From: Candidatus Brevundimonas phytovorans
GTDB lineage: Bacteria; Pseudomonadota; Alphaproteobacteria; Caulobacterales; Caulobacteraceae
Length of the DNA: 64,000 bases
Assembly (NCBI GenBank): GCA_029203145.1
Contig: CP119309.1
Coordinates: 2,195,001 to 2,259,000 of the forward strand
Direction: 5' to 3'
Each line of letters starts with the position of its first letter. Position 1 is the first letter of the stretch. Below, piece by piece: positions 17,721 through 28,653 of this stretch. The notes under the pieces were generated by a model. It worked only from the letters and a program-made list of their open reading frames with translations, ran no database searches and had not been told where the DNA came from. Position numbers and translations under genes: made by a program.

Positions 17721-18479
17721 ATGAATTCCAAGCGCAAGAAGATCTACGAAGGCAAGGCCAAGATCCTTTACGAGGGTCCCGAGCCGGGCACGCTGATCCA
17801 GTATTTCAAGGACGACGCGACCGCCTTCAACGCCCAGAAAAAGGCGACGCTGGAAGGCAAGGGCGTGATCAACAACCGCATCAGCGAGTTCATCATGTCG
17901 CGCCTGAACGGCATCGGCGTGACCAACCACTTCATCAAGCGTCTGAACCTGCGCGAGCAACTGATCCGCGAAGTCGAGATCATTCCGCTGGAAGTCGTCT
18001 GCCGCAACATCGTCGCCGGCAGCCTGGCGACGCGCCTGGGCCAGGAAGAGGGCACCGCCCTGCCCCGTTCGATCATCGAATTCTACTACAAGAAGGATGA
18101 GTTGAACGACCCGATGGTGACGGAAGAGCACATCACGGCCTTCAACTGGGCCACGACCCAGGAGCTGGACGACATCCTGGCCATGACGGTCCGCGTCAAC
18201 GACTACCTGTGCGGCATGTTCGGCGCCGTCGGCATCACCCTGGTGGACTTCAAGATCGAGTTCGGCCGGGTGTGGGAAAACGACTTCGCCCGCGTCATCC
18301 TGGCTGATGAGATCAGCCCGGACAGCTGCCGTCTGTGGGACACCGCCACCGGCGAGAAGCTGGACAAGGACCGCTTCCGTCGCGACATGGGCGATGTGAT
18401 CGAAAGCTACACCGAGGTGGCCCGCCGCCTCGGCATCATGAAGGATATGCCGACCGTGATCCAAGGGGGACTGCACTAA
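17721..18479 (+). CDS. purC: Phosphoribosylaminoimidazole-succinocarboxamide synthase
   Basis: SAICAR synthetase joins aspartate to CAIR with ATP, in the cytosolic purine pathway. Its 252 residues show the start KRKKIYEGKAKILYEG, then FKDDATAFNAQKKATLEGKG and the signature block VDFKIEFGRVWENDFARVIL with DEISPDSCRLWD. It overlaps purS as TAATG, so the two are translationally coupled. Confidence 0.97.
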   Translation: MNSKRKKIYEGKAKILYEGPEPGTLIQYFKDDATAFNAQKKATLEGKGVINNRISEFIMSRLNGIGVTNHFIKRLNLREQLIREVEIIPLEVVCRNIVAGSLATRLGQEEGTALPRSIIEFYYKKDELNDPMVTEEHITAFNWATTQELDDILAMTVRVNDYLCGMFGAVGITLVDFKIEFGRVWENDFARVILADEISPDSCRLWDTATGEKLDKDRFRRDMGDVIESYTEVARRLGIMKDMPTVIQGGLH

Positions 18480-18718
18480 TGGCCAAGGTGAAGGTTCACG
18501 TCTTCCTCAAGCCCGGCGTTCTGGACGTGCAGGGCAAGGCCGTTGAAGGCGCCCTGCAGGGTCTGGGCTGGGCCGGCGTCGCCAACGCCCGCGTCGGCAA
18601 GATGATCGAGTTCGATCTCGACGACAGCGTGTCCGACAAGGAAGCCGAGGTGAAGCGAATGTGCGACACCCTGCTGGCCAACACGGTCATCGAAAGCTAC
18701 CGGATCGAAGTCGCCTGA
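18479..18718 (+). CDS. purS: Phosphoribosylformylglycinamidine synthase subunit PurS
   Basis: A 79-residue subunit of the three-part FGAM synthase (PurS, PurQ, PurL) that bridges the glutaminase and synthetase. The sequence VKVHVFLKPGVLDVQGKAVE and the end VIESYRIEVA are typical. Its ATG shares the A of the purC stop. Unlike the compact purSQL arrangement of many bacteria, purQ and purL lie 4.3 and 7.3 kb downstream, with unrelated genes in between. Confidence 0.95.
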   Translation: MAKVKVHVFLKPGVLDVQGKAVEGALQGLGWAGVANARVGKMIEFDLDDSVSDKEAEVKRMCDTLLANTVIESYRIEVA

Positions 18719-18719
18719 C

Positions 18720-19208
18720 ATGATCCTGCGGCCCGAAACGGAAACGGATCGGGCCGCAATCCAGGCTCTGACGGCGGCGGCCTTTGACGGCCATCCGCAC
18801 AGCGACGGCTCTGAGCCGCGCATCATCGAGGCCCTGCGCGACGCCGGCGCCCTGACCTTGTCGCTGGTGGCCGAGGTCGATGGACAGGTCGTCGGCCACG
18901 CCGCCTTTTCCCCCGTTGAATGGCCCGGCCAAGGCGACTGGTTCGGCCTCGGCCCGGTGTCCGTCGCGCCGGACAGCCAGAACCAGGGCATAGGCCGCCA
19001 ACTCATTGAAGCGGGACTGGACGACCTGCGCCGACGCGGCGCGCGCGGCTGCGTCGTCATGGGCGAGCCGGCCTATTATGGTCGCTTCGGCTTTGTCCAA
19101 GACCCGCGCCTGACCTATCCCGGCCCGCCGCCGGACTATTTCATGGCCCTGGCCTTTGGGGCTATCGAGGGATCAGGCGAGGTGCGCTACCACCCCGCCT
19201 TCGGCTGA
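18720..19208 (+). CDS. GNAT-family N-acetyltransferase
   Basis: A 162-residue acetyltransferase of the YhbS-like GNAT type that would transfer an acetyl group from acetyl-CoA to an unknown amine. Beta strands with FGLGPVSVAPDSQNQGIGRQ contain the Q-x-x-G-x-G acetyl-CoA loop; GCVVMGEPAYYGRFGF is the later core motif shared by this subfamily. It starts one base after the purS stop and so is probably cotranscribed. A family A repeat follows. Confidence 0.9.
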   Translation: MILRPETETDRAAIQALTAAAFDGHPHSDGSEPRIIEALRDAGALTLSLVAEVDGQVVGHAAFSPVEWPGQGDWFGLGPVSVAPDSQNQGIGRQLIEAGLDDLRRRGARGCVVMGEPAYYGRFGFVQDPRLTYPGPPPDYFMALAFGAIEGSGEVRYHPAFG

Positions 19209-19223
19209 GGCTATCCCTCTTCA

Positions 19224-19399
19224 ATCCTCCCCCGTTCACGGGGGAGGGGAACCGCGAAGCGGTGGAGGGGGCGGAAGCAAGCGCGGCCCTGCCAAGTGCC
19301 TCATGCCCAGCAACGTCAGAATTCATGCTGTAGCGCCCCAACTCGCCCCCTCCACCATGCTCCGCATGGTCCCCCTCCCCCGCTTCGCAGGGGAGGACT
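19224..19399. repeat. Palindromic repeat, family A (full copy)
   Basis: Ends AATCCTCCCCC and GGGGAGGA bracket CCGCGAAGCGG and, on the far side, CCACCATGCTCCGCATGG. It fills the gap between the convergent GNAT and cyclopropane synthase genes and could act as a bidirectional hairpin terminator. Confidence 0.85.
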
Positions 19400-19404
19400 A
19401 CGGG

Positions 19405-20574
19405 CTACTCGCACAGGTAATCCCGACTTAACGGCACGGCGGTCTGCTGCTTGGTCAGCTGTAGCTGGAAGACCATGTGGCCCAGTTCGCGGAAGGCGAC
19501 CTCGCTGGCGGCGAGGTAGAATTCCCACATCCGGCAGAAGCGCTCGTCGTAAAGGGTCAGGGCTTCCTCACGCCGAGCCAGGAACCGCGTCCGCCAGATC
19601 CTCAGCGTCTCGGCGTAGTGCAGGCGCAGAACCTCCATGTCCGTGACCCACAGGCCCGCGCGCTCGATGGCCGGCATGACCTCGGACAGGGCCGGGATAT
19701 AGCCGCCGGGGAAGATGTATTTGCGGATGAAGGGCTGGGTGCGGCTGGGCGGGGTCTTGCGCCCGATGGAATGGATCACCGCCACCCCGTCGTCCGCCAG
19801 CAGACGCGCCACGCCGTCGAAATATTCCTGATAGTTCGGGGCCCCGACGTGTTCGAACATCCCCACCGAGATGATGCGGTCGAAGGTCTGGTTCAGGTCG
19901 CGATAGTCTTGCAGCCGGAACTCGGCCCGGTCGGCCAGGCCCCGCGCCGCCGCGCGTTCGTTGGCGGTGCGGTGCTGTTCCGTCGACAGGGTGACGCCGG
20001 TGACGCGCGCGCCGCGCTCGGCCATCGACAGGCCAAGTCCGCCCCAGCCGCAGCCGATGTCCAGCGCGCTCTGCCCCGGCGTCAGCAGCAGCTTGTCGAT
20101 CAGTCGCCGCTTCTTGGCGGCCTGGGCCTGATCCAGGGTGGCGTCCGGCGTTTCGAAGAAGGCGCAGGAATATTGCAGGTCCTCGTCGAGGAAGAGGCGA
20201 TAGAAGTCGACCGTCAGGTCATAGTGGTGGTGGACGTTGCTGCGGGCGTGCAGCCGGTCGTTGGCCTGCTCGGCGCTGCGCCGGATGCGTTGCAGCAGGG
20301 TCAGTTTTCCGCCGCGTGGACGGATCGCCAGTTGCGACGTGGTCAATTGCAGGAAGGCGTAGATGTCGCCGCCCTCGACGCGGAAACGCCCGTCCATGAA
20401 TGCCTCGCCCAAGGCCAGGTCAGGGTTGGCGGCGATGGCCAGAGCCGTCTTCGTGTCTTCGATCACCACCGTCAGTTCCGGGGCGCCCGGCCCCGCCGTC
20501 AGTTCACGCCCGTCCGGCAGACGCACCCGAACGGCCCGCGTCACGAAGGTCCGGTCGAGAAGGGATTGCAGCAT
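19405..20574 (-). CDS. cfa: Cyclopropane-fatty-acyl-phospholipid synthase family protein
   Basis: An SAM-dependent methyltransferase predicted to convert unsaturated acyl chains of membrane phospholipids to cyclopropane forms. It has 389 residues. An N-terminal lipid-binding region of about 130 residues precedes the Rossmann core LDIGCGWGGLGLSMAERGA. Family blocks RIISVGMFEHVG, IHSIGR and FIRKYIFPGGYIPALSE are present. The ATG at 20574 with GGAGAG is preferred over an upstream TTG. It is divergent from the PEBP gene. Confidence 0.93.
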   Translation of the reverse strand: MLQSLLDRTFVTRAVRVRLPDGRELTAGPGAPELTVVIEDTKTALAIAANPDLALGEAFMDGRFRVEGGDIYAFLQLTTSQLAIRPRGGKLTLLQRIRRSAEQANDRLHARSNVHHHYDLTVDFYRLFLDEDLQYSCAFFETPDATLDQAQAAKKRRLIDKLLLTPGQSALDIGCGWGGLGLSMAERGARVTGVTLSTEQHRTANERAAARGLADRAEFRLQDYRDLNQTFDRIISVGMFEHVGAPNYQEYFDGVARLLADDGVAVIHSIGRKTPPSRTQPFIRKYIFPGGYIPALSEVMPAIERAGLWVTDMEVLRLHYAETLRIWRTRFLARREEALTLYDERFCRMWEFYLAASEVAFRELGHMVFQLQLTKQQTAVPLSRDYLCE

Positions 20575-20692
20575 CCGGCTCTCCGCGCTTTGAACGACGA
20601 CCAAGCTTGGCTAGGAACAGACTGTCGCAGCGCAACGGTGTCAAACCCTGACCGTTCCGTTCACGGCCAAATGAAGCAAAGGGAGCGCCGCC

Positions 20693-21160
20693 ATGACCTT
20701 TACCCTGACCTCCGCCGATTTTCGCGACGGGGACGCCCTGCCCGACGCTCAGGTCTATGCGAAGGGCAACACCGCGCCGCAGTTGTCCTGGACCGGCGCG
20801 CCCGAGGGCACGAAGAGCTTCGCCATCACCTGCTATGACCCCGACGCCCCGACCGGCTCGGGCTTCTGGCACTGGACGGTGGCCAACATCCCCGCCGACG
20901 TGACCGAGCTGGCGGCCGGCGGCGCCCTGCCGCCCGGCGCGGTCGAGGGACGCACCGACTTCGGCGCGCCGGGCTTCGGCGGCGCCGCCCCGCCCCCCGG
21001 CCACGGCCCGCACCGCTACATCTTCACCGTCTTCGCCGTGGATACGGACCGACTGGACGTGACGCCGGACAACTCGGGCGCCGTCTTCGGCTTCAACCTG
21101 CATTTCCACACCCTGGCCAAGGCCTCGATCACGGCCGTCTATGAGAACACCGGCGGGTGA
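20693..21160 (+). CDS. YbhB/YbcL-type PEBP family protein
   Basis: A 155-residue phosphatidylethanolamine-binding-protein fold of the bacterial YbhB/YbcL class. The ligand-site segments YDPDAPTGSGFWHWTVANIP and HGPHRYIFTVFAVD (here GHGPHRYIFTVFA) are intact. No signal peptide is evident, so it is probably cytosolic. The function of the class is not settled. The ATG at 20693 has a purine-rich GGGAGCG upstream. The stop overlaps the next gene as GTGA. Confidence 0.92.
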   Translation: MTFTLTSADFRDGDALPDAQVYAKGNTAPQLSWTGAPEGTKSFAITCYDPDAPTGSGFWHWTVANIPADVTELAAGGALPPGAVEGRTDFGAPGFGGAAPPPGHGPHRYIFTVFAVDTDRLDVTPDNSGAVFGFNLHFHTLAKASITAVYENTGG

Positions 21161-21588
21161 CGACAGCGACGCTGGATCACGACCAGAGACTGGCGGCGGT
21201 GCCTGACCTCTACCGCCGCCTGATGGCCCAACCTCTGCGTCCGCTGACGCGGGCGCGCCTGCCCGCGGCAGGGGCGGTCTATGTCTTCTATCAGGAGGAC
21301 GAGCCGGTTCATGTCGGCAGTCCGCCCTATCTGGAAGAGCGGCGGATGCTGGCCCCCTCGCTTCGGGTTTCGCTGGCCGCCCGTGTGGAAGAGCCGGGCG
21401 GCGGCGGCGTCCCCAGGGTCAGCATCAGCGAGCCTGCGCCCCGCCCCGGTCATCGCAAGCCGATCGAGGCGCGCTGGCTGCCCCTGACCGATGATCGCGA
21501 TCGCCTGCTGCTGGAGCTCTACGCCGCTCAGACCCTGGGCGTGTCGGTGTCGCATCCCAAGGTGCGGGCCCAACTGGTCGAAGCCTGA
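21157..21588 (+). CDS. Degenerate GIY-YIG-like protein
   Basis: A 143-residue protein coupled by GTGA overlap to the PEBP gene. The stretch AGAVYVFYQEDEPVHVGSPP resembles the GIY-YIG nuclease core (a G-x-Y-x-F strand, then a Y/H-V-G strand), and RKPIEARWLPLTDDRDRL with the final LLLELYAAQTLG resembles the C-terminal part of the same proteins. The second motif lacks the usual R and the first Tyr context is altered, so catalysis is uncertain. This is a fold-level inference from motif similarity. Confidence 0.6.
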   Translation: MTTATLDHDQRLAAVPDLYRRLMAQPLRPLTRARLPAAGAVYVFYQEDEPVHVGSPPYLEERRMLAPSLRVSLAARVEEPGGGGVPRVSISEPAPRPGHRKPIEARWLPLTDDRDRLLLELYAAQTLGVSVSHPKVRAQLVEA

Positions 21589-21696
21589 GCCCCCTCACGT
21601 ACAAAGCGTGATCGCGCGATCGTCCAGCCACGGTTGCGCCCCCGGCCCCGGCTCCTATTTTGCGACGCAGTAAAGTTTGTTGCATTGCGATCGTTC

Positions 21697-22941
21697 ATGG
21701 CCCCCACCGACGCCGCCGCCTGTATCGACGACCGCATCCCCGCGCCGTCGTCCGCCACGCAGACGCTCGTCGCCCCCGGCAAGGTGGCTCTGGTGCTGCT
21801 GGCCCTGGCCATGGGCGGCTTCGCCATCGGCGTGACCGAGTTCGCGGCCATGAGCGTCCTGCCCGACTTCGCAGCGGGTCTGGGCGTCGATGAACCCACA
21901 GCCGGCCATGTCATCAGCGCCTATGCCGCCGGCGTGGTGGTCGGGGCGCCGATCCTGGCGGTGCTGGGAGCGCGGCTGCCGCGCTGGCTGCTGCTGATCG
22001 GCTTCATGGCCCTGTTCGCGGTCGGCAATGCGCTGAGCGCCATCGCCCCCAACTATGAGTGGATGCTGGCCTTCCGCTTCCTCAGCGGCATTCCTCACGG
22101 GGCCTATTTCGGCGTGGCGGCCCTGGTGGCGGCGTCGCTGGTGCCGCTGCGCCTGCGCACCCGCGCCGTCTCGACCATCTTGCTGGGCCTGACCGTGGCC
22201 ACCGTCATCGGCGTGCCGGTCGCCACCGCCGTCAGCCACAGTTTCGGCTGGCGCTGGACCTTCGCCATCGTCAGCGTCCTGGCGGTCGTCGCCATGGCTC
22301 TGGTCGCCCTGTTCGCGCCGCGCGACCCGGCCCATGCCGACGCCAGCCCCCTGCGGGAGCTGGGCGCCCTGAAGCGCGGACAGGTCTGGCTGACGCTGGG
22401 CGTCGGGGCCGTCGGCTTTGGCGGCATGTTCTCGGTCTATGCCTATCTGGCCTCGACCCTGACCGCCGTGACAGGCGTCGGGCCCGAGGTCCTGCCCTGG
22501 GTCTTCGCCATGTTCGGTCTGGGCATGATGAGCGGCAACCTGCTGGGGGCCTGGGCCGCCGACCGTTACGGCATGAAGGCGGCGGGCGGACTGCTGCTGT
22601 GGAGCGTCGCGGCTCTGGCCCTCTATCCCTTCGCGGCCCCGCACCTGTGGGCCATGCTGATCGTGGTCTTCCTGATCGGCGGCGGCGGGGGTCTGGGCTC
22701 GGTGCTGCAAACCCGGCTGATGGACGTGGCCGGCGACGCGCAGACATTGGCCGCCGCCCTGAACCATTCGGCCTTCAACACCGCCAACGCCATCGGCCCC
22801 CTGCTGGGCGGCATGGCCGTGGCGGCGGGCTGGGGCTGGACCTCGACCGGCTGGGTCGGGGTCGGCCTGTCGCTGGGCGGTTTTGCGGTCTGGATCGTCG
22901 CCTGGCTGACCGGAGGCAAGACGGGTCAAAGCCACGCCTGA
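21697..22941 (+). CDS. MFS transporter, AraJ-like efflux type
   Basis: A 414-residue major facilitator with about twelve membrane helices. The first helix has ALAMGGFAIGVTEFAAMSVLP, typical of the AraJ/YdhP drug or sugar efflux branch. The loop 2-3 region VLGARLPRW stands in for the canonical motif A. The chosen ATG at 21697 lacks a clear ribosome site; a GTG/ATG-led extension from 21634 is also open. The region just upstream (TTGCATTGCGATCG) is relatively AT-rich and may hold the promoter. The substrate is unknown. Confidence 0.85.
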   Translation: MAPTDAAACIDDRIPAPSSATQTLVAPGKVALVLLALAMGGFAIGVTEFAAMSVLPDFAAGLGVDEPTAGHVISAYAAGVVVGAPILAVLGARLPRWLLLIGFMALFAVGNALSAIAPNYEWMLAFRFLSGIPHGAYFGVAALVAASLVPLRLRTRAVSTILLGLTVATVIGVPVATAVSHSFGWRWTFAIVSVLAVVAMALVALFAPRDPAHADASPLRELGALKRGQVWLTLGVGAVGFGGMFSVYAYLASTLTAVTGVGPEVLPWVFAMFGLGMMSGNLLGAWAADRYGMKAAGGLLLWSVAALALYPFAAPHLWAMLIVVFLIGGGGGLGSVLQTRLMDVAGDAQTLAAALNHSAFNTANAIGPLLGGMAVAAGWGWTSTGWVGVGLSLGGFAVWIVAWLTGGKTGQSHA

Positions 22942-22974
22942 CATCCTGAACAATTGATGCTAGGAGGCCCGCCC

Positions 22975-23637
22975 ATGAGCGCAGCCGTCATCGTCTTCCC
23001 CGGATCCAACTGTGATCGCGACTGCAAGGTCGCCATCGAACGCTCCACTGGCGAGCAGGTCGAAATGGTCTGGCACGCCGAGACCGAGCTGCCGAAAGGC
23101 CTCGATCTGATCGTCCTGCCGGGCGGCTTCTCCTACGGCGACTATCTGCGCTGCGGCGCGATGGCGGCCCAGGCTCCGATCATGCAGGCCGTCAAGAAGG
23201 CCGCCGACGATGGCGTCGCCGTCCTGGGCATCTGCAACGGGTTCCAGGTCCTGTGCGAAGCCGGCATGCTGCCGGGCGCCCTGCTGAAGAACGCGGGTCT
23301 GAAATACGTCTGCAAGCCCATCAGTCTGACCGTCGCCAACGGCCAGACCCGCTTCACCGCCGGTTATGAAGGCCAGCGCGAGGTGGTCATGACCCAGGGC
23401 AATGGCGACGGTAACTACTTCGCCGACGCCGAAACCCTGGCCCGTCTCGAGGGCGAGGGCCAGGTGGTCTTCCGCTACTTCGACAACCCCAACGGCTCGG
23501 TCGCCGACATCGCCGGCATCCAGAACGCGCGCGGCAATGTGCTGGGCATGATGCCCCACCCCGACCGCGCCTTCGAAGCCGAGCTCGGCAGCGCCGACGG
23601 CGCCACCCTGTTCCAGAGCATCTACGCCGCGGCCTAA
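22975..23637 (+). CDS. purQ: Phosphoribosylformylglycinamidine synthase subunit PurQ
   Basis: The glutaminase subunit of FGAM synthase, delivering ammonia from glutamine to PurL. A class I amidotransferase of 220 residues: nucleophile Cys87 in VLGICNGFQVL, oxyanion region LPGGFSYGDYLR, and the terminal His/Glu region MMPHPDRAFE. The ATG at 22975 has a perfect AGGAGG seven bases upstream. Its stop overlaps the stop of the convergent hydroxylase gene by four bases. Confidence 0.97.
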   Translation: MSAAVIVFPGSNCDRDCKVAIERSTGEQVEMVWHAETELPKGLDLIVLPGGFSYGDYLRCGAMAAQAPIMQAVKKAADDGVAVLGICNGFQVLCEAGMLPGALLKNAGLKYVCKPISLTVANGQTRFTAGYEGQREVVMTQGNGDGNYFADAETLARLEGEGQVVFRYFDNPNGSVADIAGIQNARGNVLGMMPHPDRAFEAELGSADGATLFQSIYAAA

Positions 23638-24716
23638 ACCCCGAGCTTCGGCGCACCGCCCCCGCTTGCGTCGATGACGGCGAACAGGGCCCGGATCAGG
23701 TCCTGTTCCTCCGCGGTGATCTCGGGCTTCCACACATCGAAGATCAGGATGGTGCGGTCCTGGCCGCTGGCGTTCCAGGCCTCGTGCTCGATGGTGTCGT
23801 CGAAAGCCCAGGCCTGACCCTCGCGCCATTCCCGTTCCTCGCCGCCGACACGGAAATGCGATCCGGGCGGGGCGATCAACGGCAGATGGCAGATCAGGCG
23901 CGTATTGATCAGGCCGTGATGCGGCGGGATCTTCGCGCCCGCCTGCAGCTTCGAGAACAGGATGGACGGCGAGCGGCCGGGGATGCGGCAAAGGGGCGCC
24001 GCCGCCAGCGCCTTCATCGTCTCGGGACAGCGGGCGGCGACCTCGGGAACCTCGGCCCCGTCCTTCCACAGGAAGACCGCGCTCCAGGCGGCGTTGTCCA
24101 GCATCCCGGCCTGGTCGTTCTTCGGTCGATTAGCGCGATCCTCGACATAGGGGGCGAACAGGGCGGGCTCAGCCAGGACCGCGTCCAGTTCGGCGCGGAT
24201 GGCGGGCGCTGCCGTCTCGACCTCGGCCAGCCAGGAGATCGTCTCGCGCGACTGAAACTCGATCTGCGGAAGGCCCGGAAGCATGTAGAATTTAGGCTGC
24301 TGGTAGTAGAGCCGCCGCCTGCCCGTCATCAGGTCCAGCGAGGCCGCGAACCGCGTGCTGGACGAGGCGGGATCGAAGCCGCGCGCTTGCAGCCCGTCAC
24401 GCAGCCCCTGCTCGAACCGCTTCACCCCCTCGGCCTGGGCGCGAGCCGCGCGGTCCAGTTCCGCGCGCAGATCAGGCGGAGGCGAATCGATGAGGCGCCC
24501 GTGGGCCAGGGCGGCGCCGTAGAAGGTCATGGCTGAACGATGATCCCCCTGCCCCGCCAAGGCGTCGCCCTTTAGCACCAGGGCGCGAGGCTCGCGCGGA
24601 TGGAGGCGCAGCAACGCATCGGCGGCGACGCCCAGAGCAGCAACATCTGCCCGCTCACGCGCAGCGCGTGCTTGCGCAAGCAGGGCCTGGGTATCGTTCA
24701 GACGAACATCGCTCAT
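23634..24716 (-). CDS. Aspartyl/asparaginyl beta-hydroxylase family protein
   Basis: A 360-residue Fe(II)/2-oxoglutarate oxygenase-like protein. The N-terminal ~110 residues look like TPR helices. The C-terminal cupin domain has the two candidate metal-ligand histidines in AKIPPHHGLINTRLICHLPL and DDTIEHEAWNAS, followed by the 2-OG-binding stretch DRTILIFDVWKPE, as in the mammalian AspH and bacterial LpxO families. The protein has no membrane anchor, so it differs from LpxO. The ATG at 24716 has a poor ribosome site. The target is unknown. Confidence 0.88.
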   Translation of the reverse strand: MSDVRLNDTQALLAQARAARERADVAALGVAADALLRLHPREPRALVLKGDALAGQGDHRSAMTFYGAALAHGRLIDSPPPDLRAELDRAARAQAEGVKRFEQGLRDGLQARGFDPASSSTRFAASLDLMTGRRRLYYQQPKFYMLPGLPQIEFQSRETISWLAEVETAAPAIRAELDAVLAEPALFAPYVEDRANRPKNDQAGMLDNAAWSAVFLWKDGAEVPEVAARCPETMKALAAAPLCRIPGRSPSILFSKLQAGAKIPPHHGLINTRLICHLPLIAPPGSHFRVGGEEREWREGQAWAFDDTIEHEAWNASGQDRTILIFDVWKPEITAEEQDLIRALFAVIDASGGGAPKLGV

Positions 24717-24762
24717 GGAACGAAGGAACGATGCCGCATCAACGCCGTCAAGGGCCGTCGGG

Positions 24763-25047
24763 TCAGGCGTCGGACGCCTTGTCCAACTGTTGCTTGTCGT
24801 CGGCGCGGCCGGTCCTGCCGCGGTCCAGGACGCTGGCGCTGCGGCCCAGTTCGTCGGCCTCGATCTCAGGTTCGATCGGTTCGCCGTCTTCATCGAGCGC
24901 GCGCTCCAACGTGCCCGCTTCGCCGGATTCCCCGATCGCGGCCAGTTCGCGGGCGCCGACGCCCAGGCCCTGTTCCAGGGCGCGGTTGGTCTTGACCTCG
25001 TCGGTTTCGAGGGCCGGGTCTTCCGGCAGGTTGTCGGGGTCGGCCAT
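24763..25047 (-). CDS. Hypothetical acidic protein, 94 residues
   Basis: A very acidic, Glu/Asp-rich small protein (MADPDNLPEDPALETDEVKT at the start) with no hydrophobic segment and little predicted globular core. AGGAGA lies upstream of the ATG at 25047; an open extension to 25188 has no such site. I recognise no domain. It is 46 bases upstream of the hydroxylase gene on the same strand and may be cotranscribed. Confidence 0.7.
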   Translation of the reverse strand: MADPDNLPEDPALETDEVKTNRALEQGLGVGARELAAIGESGEAGTLERALDEDGEPIEPEIEADELGRSASVLDRGRTGRADDKQQLDKASDA

Positions 25048-25165
25048 GGCGCGTCTCCTTTGATTAGCGTCTCCTGATCTAAGCGGGGCGCAAGCCCGGC
25101 GGTTCCGATGAACCATTCCGGTCGCTGGCGCGTAGTGAAGGTGAAGCTTCACCGGGATCGCCGCC

Positions 25166-25963
25166 ATGTCCGCCATCGAACGCCCCACCCCCGCCCAGAG
25201 AACCCGTCGACTGGTGGTGCTGGCCGCCGCCGTCTTCGCCGTCGCGGTTCCGGTCGTGCAGAGCCTGGGCGGCTTCGGCCTGTCGCAGGCCGAGTTCGCG
25301 GCGGACGGAAATCAGACGCTACGTGTGGCGGGCTACGCCTTTTCCATCTGGGGCGCGCTCTATCTGGGCCTGTTGATCTACGCCGGAAGACAGGCCCTCC
25401 CCCAGACGGGCGAGAGCGTGCTAATCAATCGAATGGGCTGGCCGTCGGTCGTCGCCTTCTTCGGCATCGGTCTATGGATCGTCGCGGCGGCCCTGAACCT
25501 GAAGGCGGCCAGCGTGATCATCATCTTCGCCTCGCTGCTGGCCTTGCTGGTTCCGATACTGGCCAGCGGCAAGACCATCCGTTCGACCGGCCCGATGGAC
25601 CGCGACCGCTGGTTCCTGATCTGGCCCCTGGCGGCGCTGGCCGGATGGCTGACCGTGGCCGCGCCGCTGAACCTGATCACCACGGCGACGGCCTTTGACG
25701 CCCTGCCGGCCTTTCTGTCGCCGACCGGCTGGGCCATCGCGGCGATTGTGGCCGTGGTGCTGGTCGGGGCGGCGGTGACGGCGAGCTTGCGCACCCTGGC
25801 CTACCCCCTGCCCATCGCCTGGGGCCTGGTCGGCGCCTTCGTCGCGGAACAGGAGCGGAATCCGGTGCTTGGCTTCACCGCCCTGGGCGCCGCCTTCCTG
25901 CTGGTGGTCGCCGCCGTCATCCTGGTCTTCGGCCTGAAACGCGGGATCGAGCGCGCCCGCTGA
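25166..25963 (+). CDS. Polytopic membrane protein, TspO/MBR-related
   Basis: A 265-residue inner-membrane protein with about seven hydrophobic helices. The segment RVAGYAFSIWGALYLGLLIY resembles the A-x-S-I-W-G-L-I-Y element of tryptophan-rich TspO/MBR relatives and of a broader group of seven-helix homologues. It lacks the length and Trp pattern of true TspO (about 160 residues). The end carries the basic KRGIERAR. No role can be assigned; it sits directly upstream of purL. Confidence 0.7.
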   Translation: MSAIERPTPAQRTRRLVVLAAAVFAVAVPVVQSLGGFGLSQAEFAADGNQTLRVAGYAFSIWGALYLGLLIYAGRQALPQTGESVLINRMGWPSVVAFFGIGLWIVAAALNLKAASVIIIFASLLALLVPILASGKTIRSTGPMDRDRWFLIWPLAALAGWLTVAAPLNLITTATAFDALPAFLSPTGWAIAAIVAVVLVGAAVTASLRTLAYPLPIAWGLVGAFVAEQERNPVLGFTALGAAFLLVVAAVILVFGLKRGIERAR

Positions 25964-26009
25964 AGGGACGGGCTGACAGGAGGCTCAGACCCGGCTAGAA
26001 GCCCCGCCC

Positions 26010-28219
<2,210 letters not shown>

Positions 28220-28220
<1 letters not shown>

Positions 28221-28585
28221 TGCGCCTGCGCGCCGTCGCCTTCGTCGTCGCTGGCGCGGCCCTCACGGCCGCCTGCGACTTCGAGGGCGGCGACCCGGTT
28301 CAGCACGCCCTGCGCGACGCCTCAGCCGCCCGGCAGGCCGCCGCGCTGAAGACCACCGAAGAAGAAGCGGCGTCCCGCCCCTCCGCCGAAGCCGGCGACG
28401 AACTGGCTCGCCTGATCGCGGCGCGCCGTCAGGCCGTCGCCGACACCCGCGCCCTGCTGGCGACGACCACCGACCCCGCGCTGAAAGGCCAGCTGACCGG
28501 CGACCTGCGCGCCGAGGAAGGCCGACTGCGGGCGCTGGAAGCCCAGCAGACAACGATGATGCGCGACGCGGCGCCCTCGCAATAA
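28220..28585 (+). CDS. Small putative lipoprotein, helical
   Basis: A 121-residue protein with a signal peptide ending in the lipobox-like ALTAAC (Cys at about residue 20), so it is probably membrane-anchored in the periplasm. The rest is charged and helical, rich in Ala, Arg and Glu, with likely coiled coil (ARQAAALKTTEEEA, then LAAEEGRLRALEAQQ-like heptads near the end). It starts in the purL stop (TGATG) and is thus coupled to purL. No family is recognised. Confidence 0.7.
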
Positions 28586-28604
28586 GAGGCGAAGCCCCTT
28601 CTTT

Positions 28605-28620
28605 TTGACACTATAGTCAA
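28605..28620. promoter_or_regulatory. Candidate operator/promoter of the P450 gene
   Basis: TTGACACTATAGTCAA is an imperfect palindrome (TTGAC ... GTCAA arms) and its left arm doubles as a -35-like TTGACA. It lies 34 bases before the P450 start, in a locally AT-rich stretch. A dimeric repressor such as a TetR-type protein could bind here. The regulator is not in this window. Confidence 0.5.
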
Positions 28621-28653
28621 TACATATGAAGCGAGCCTGAGAAGGAGCGCTCC

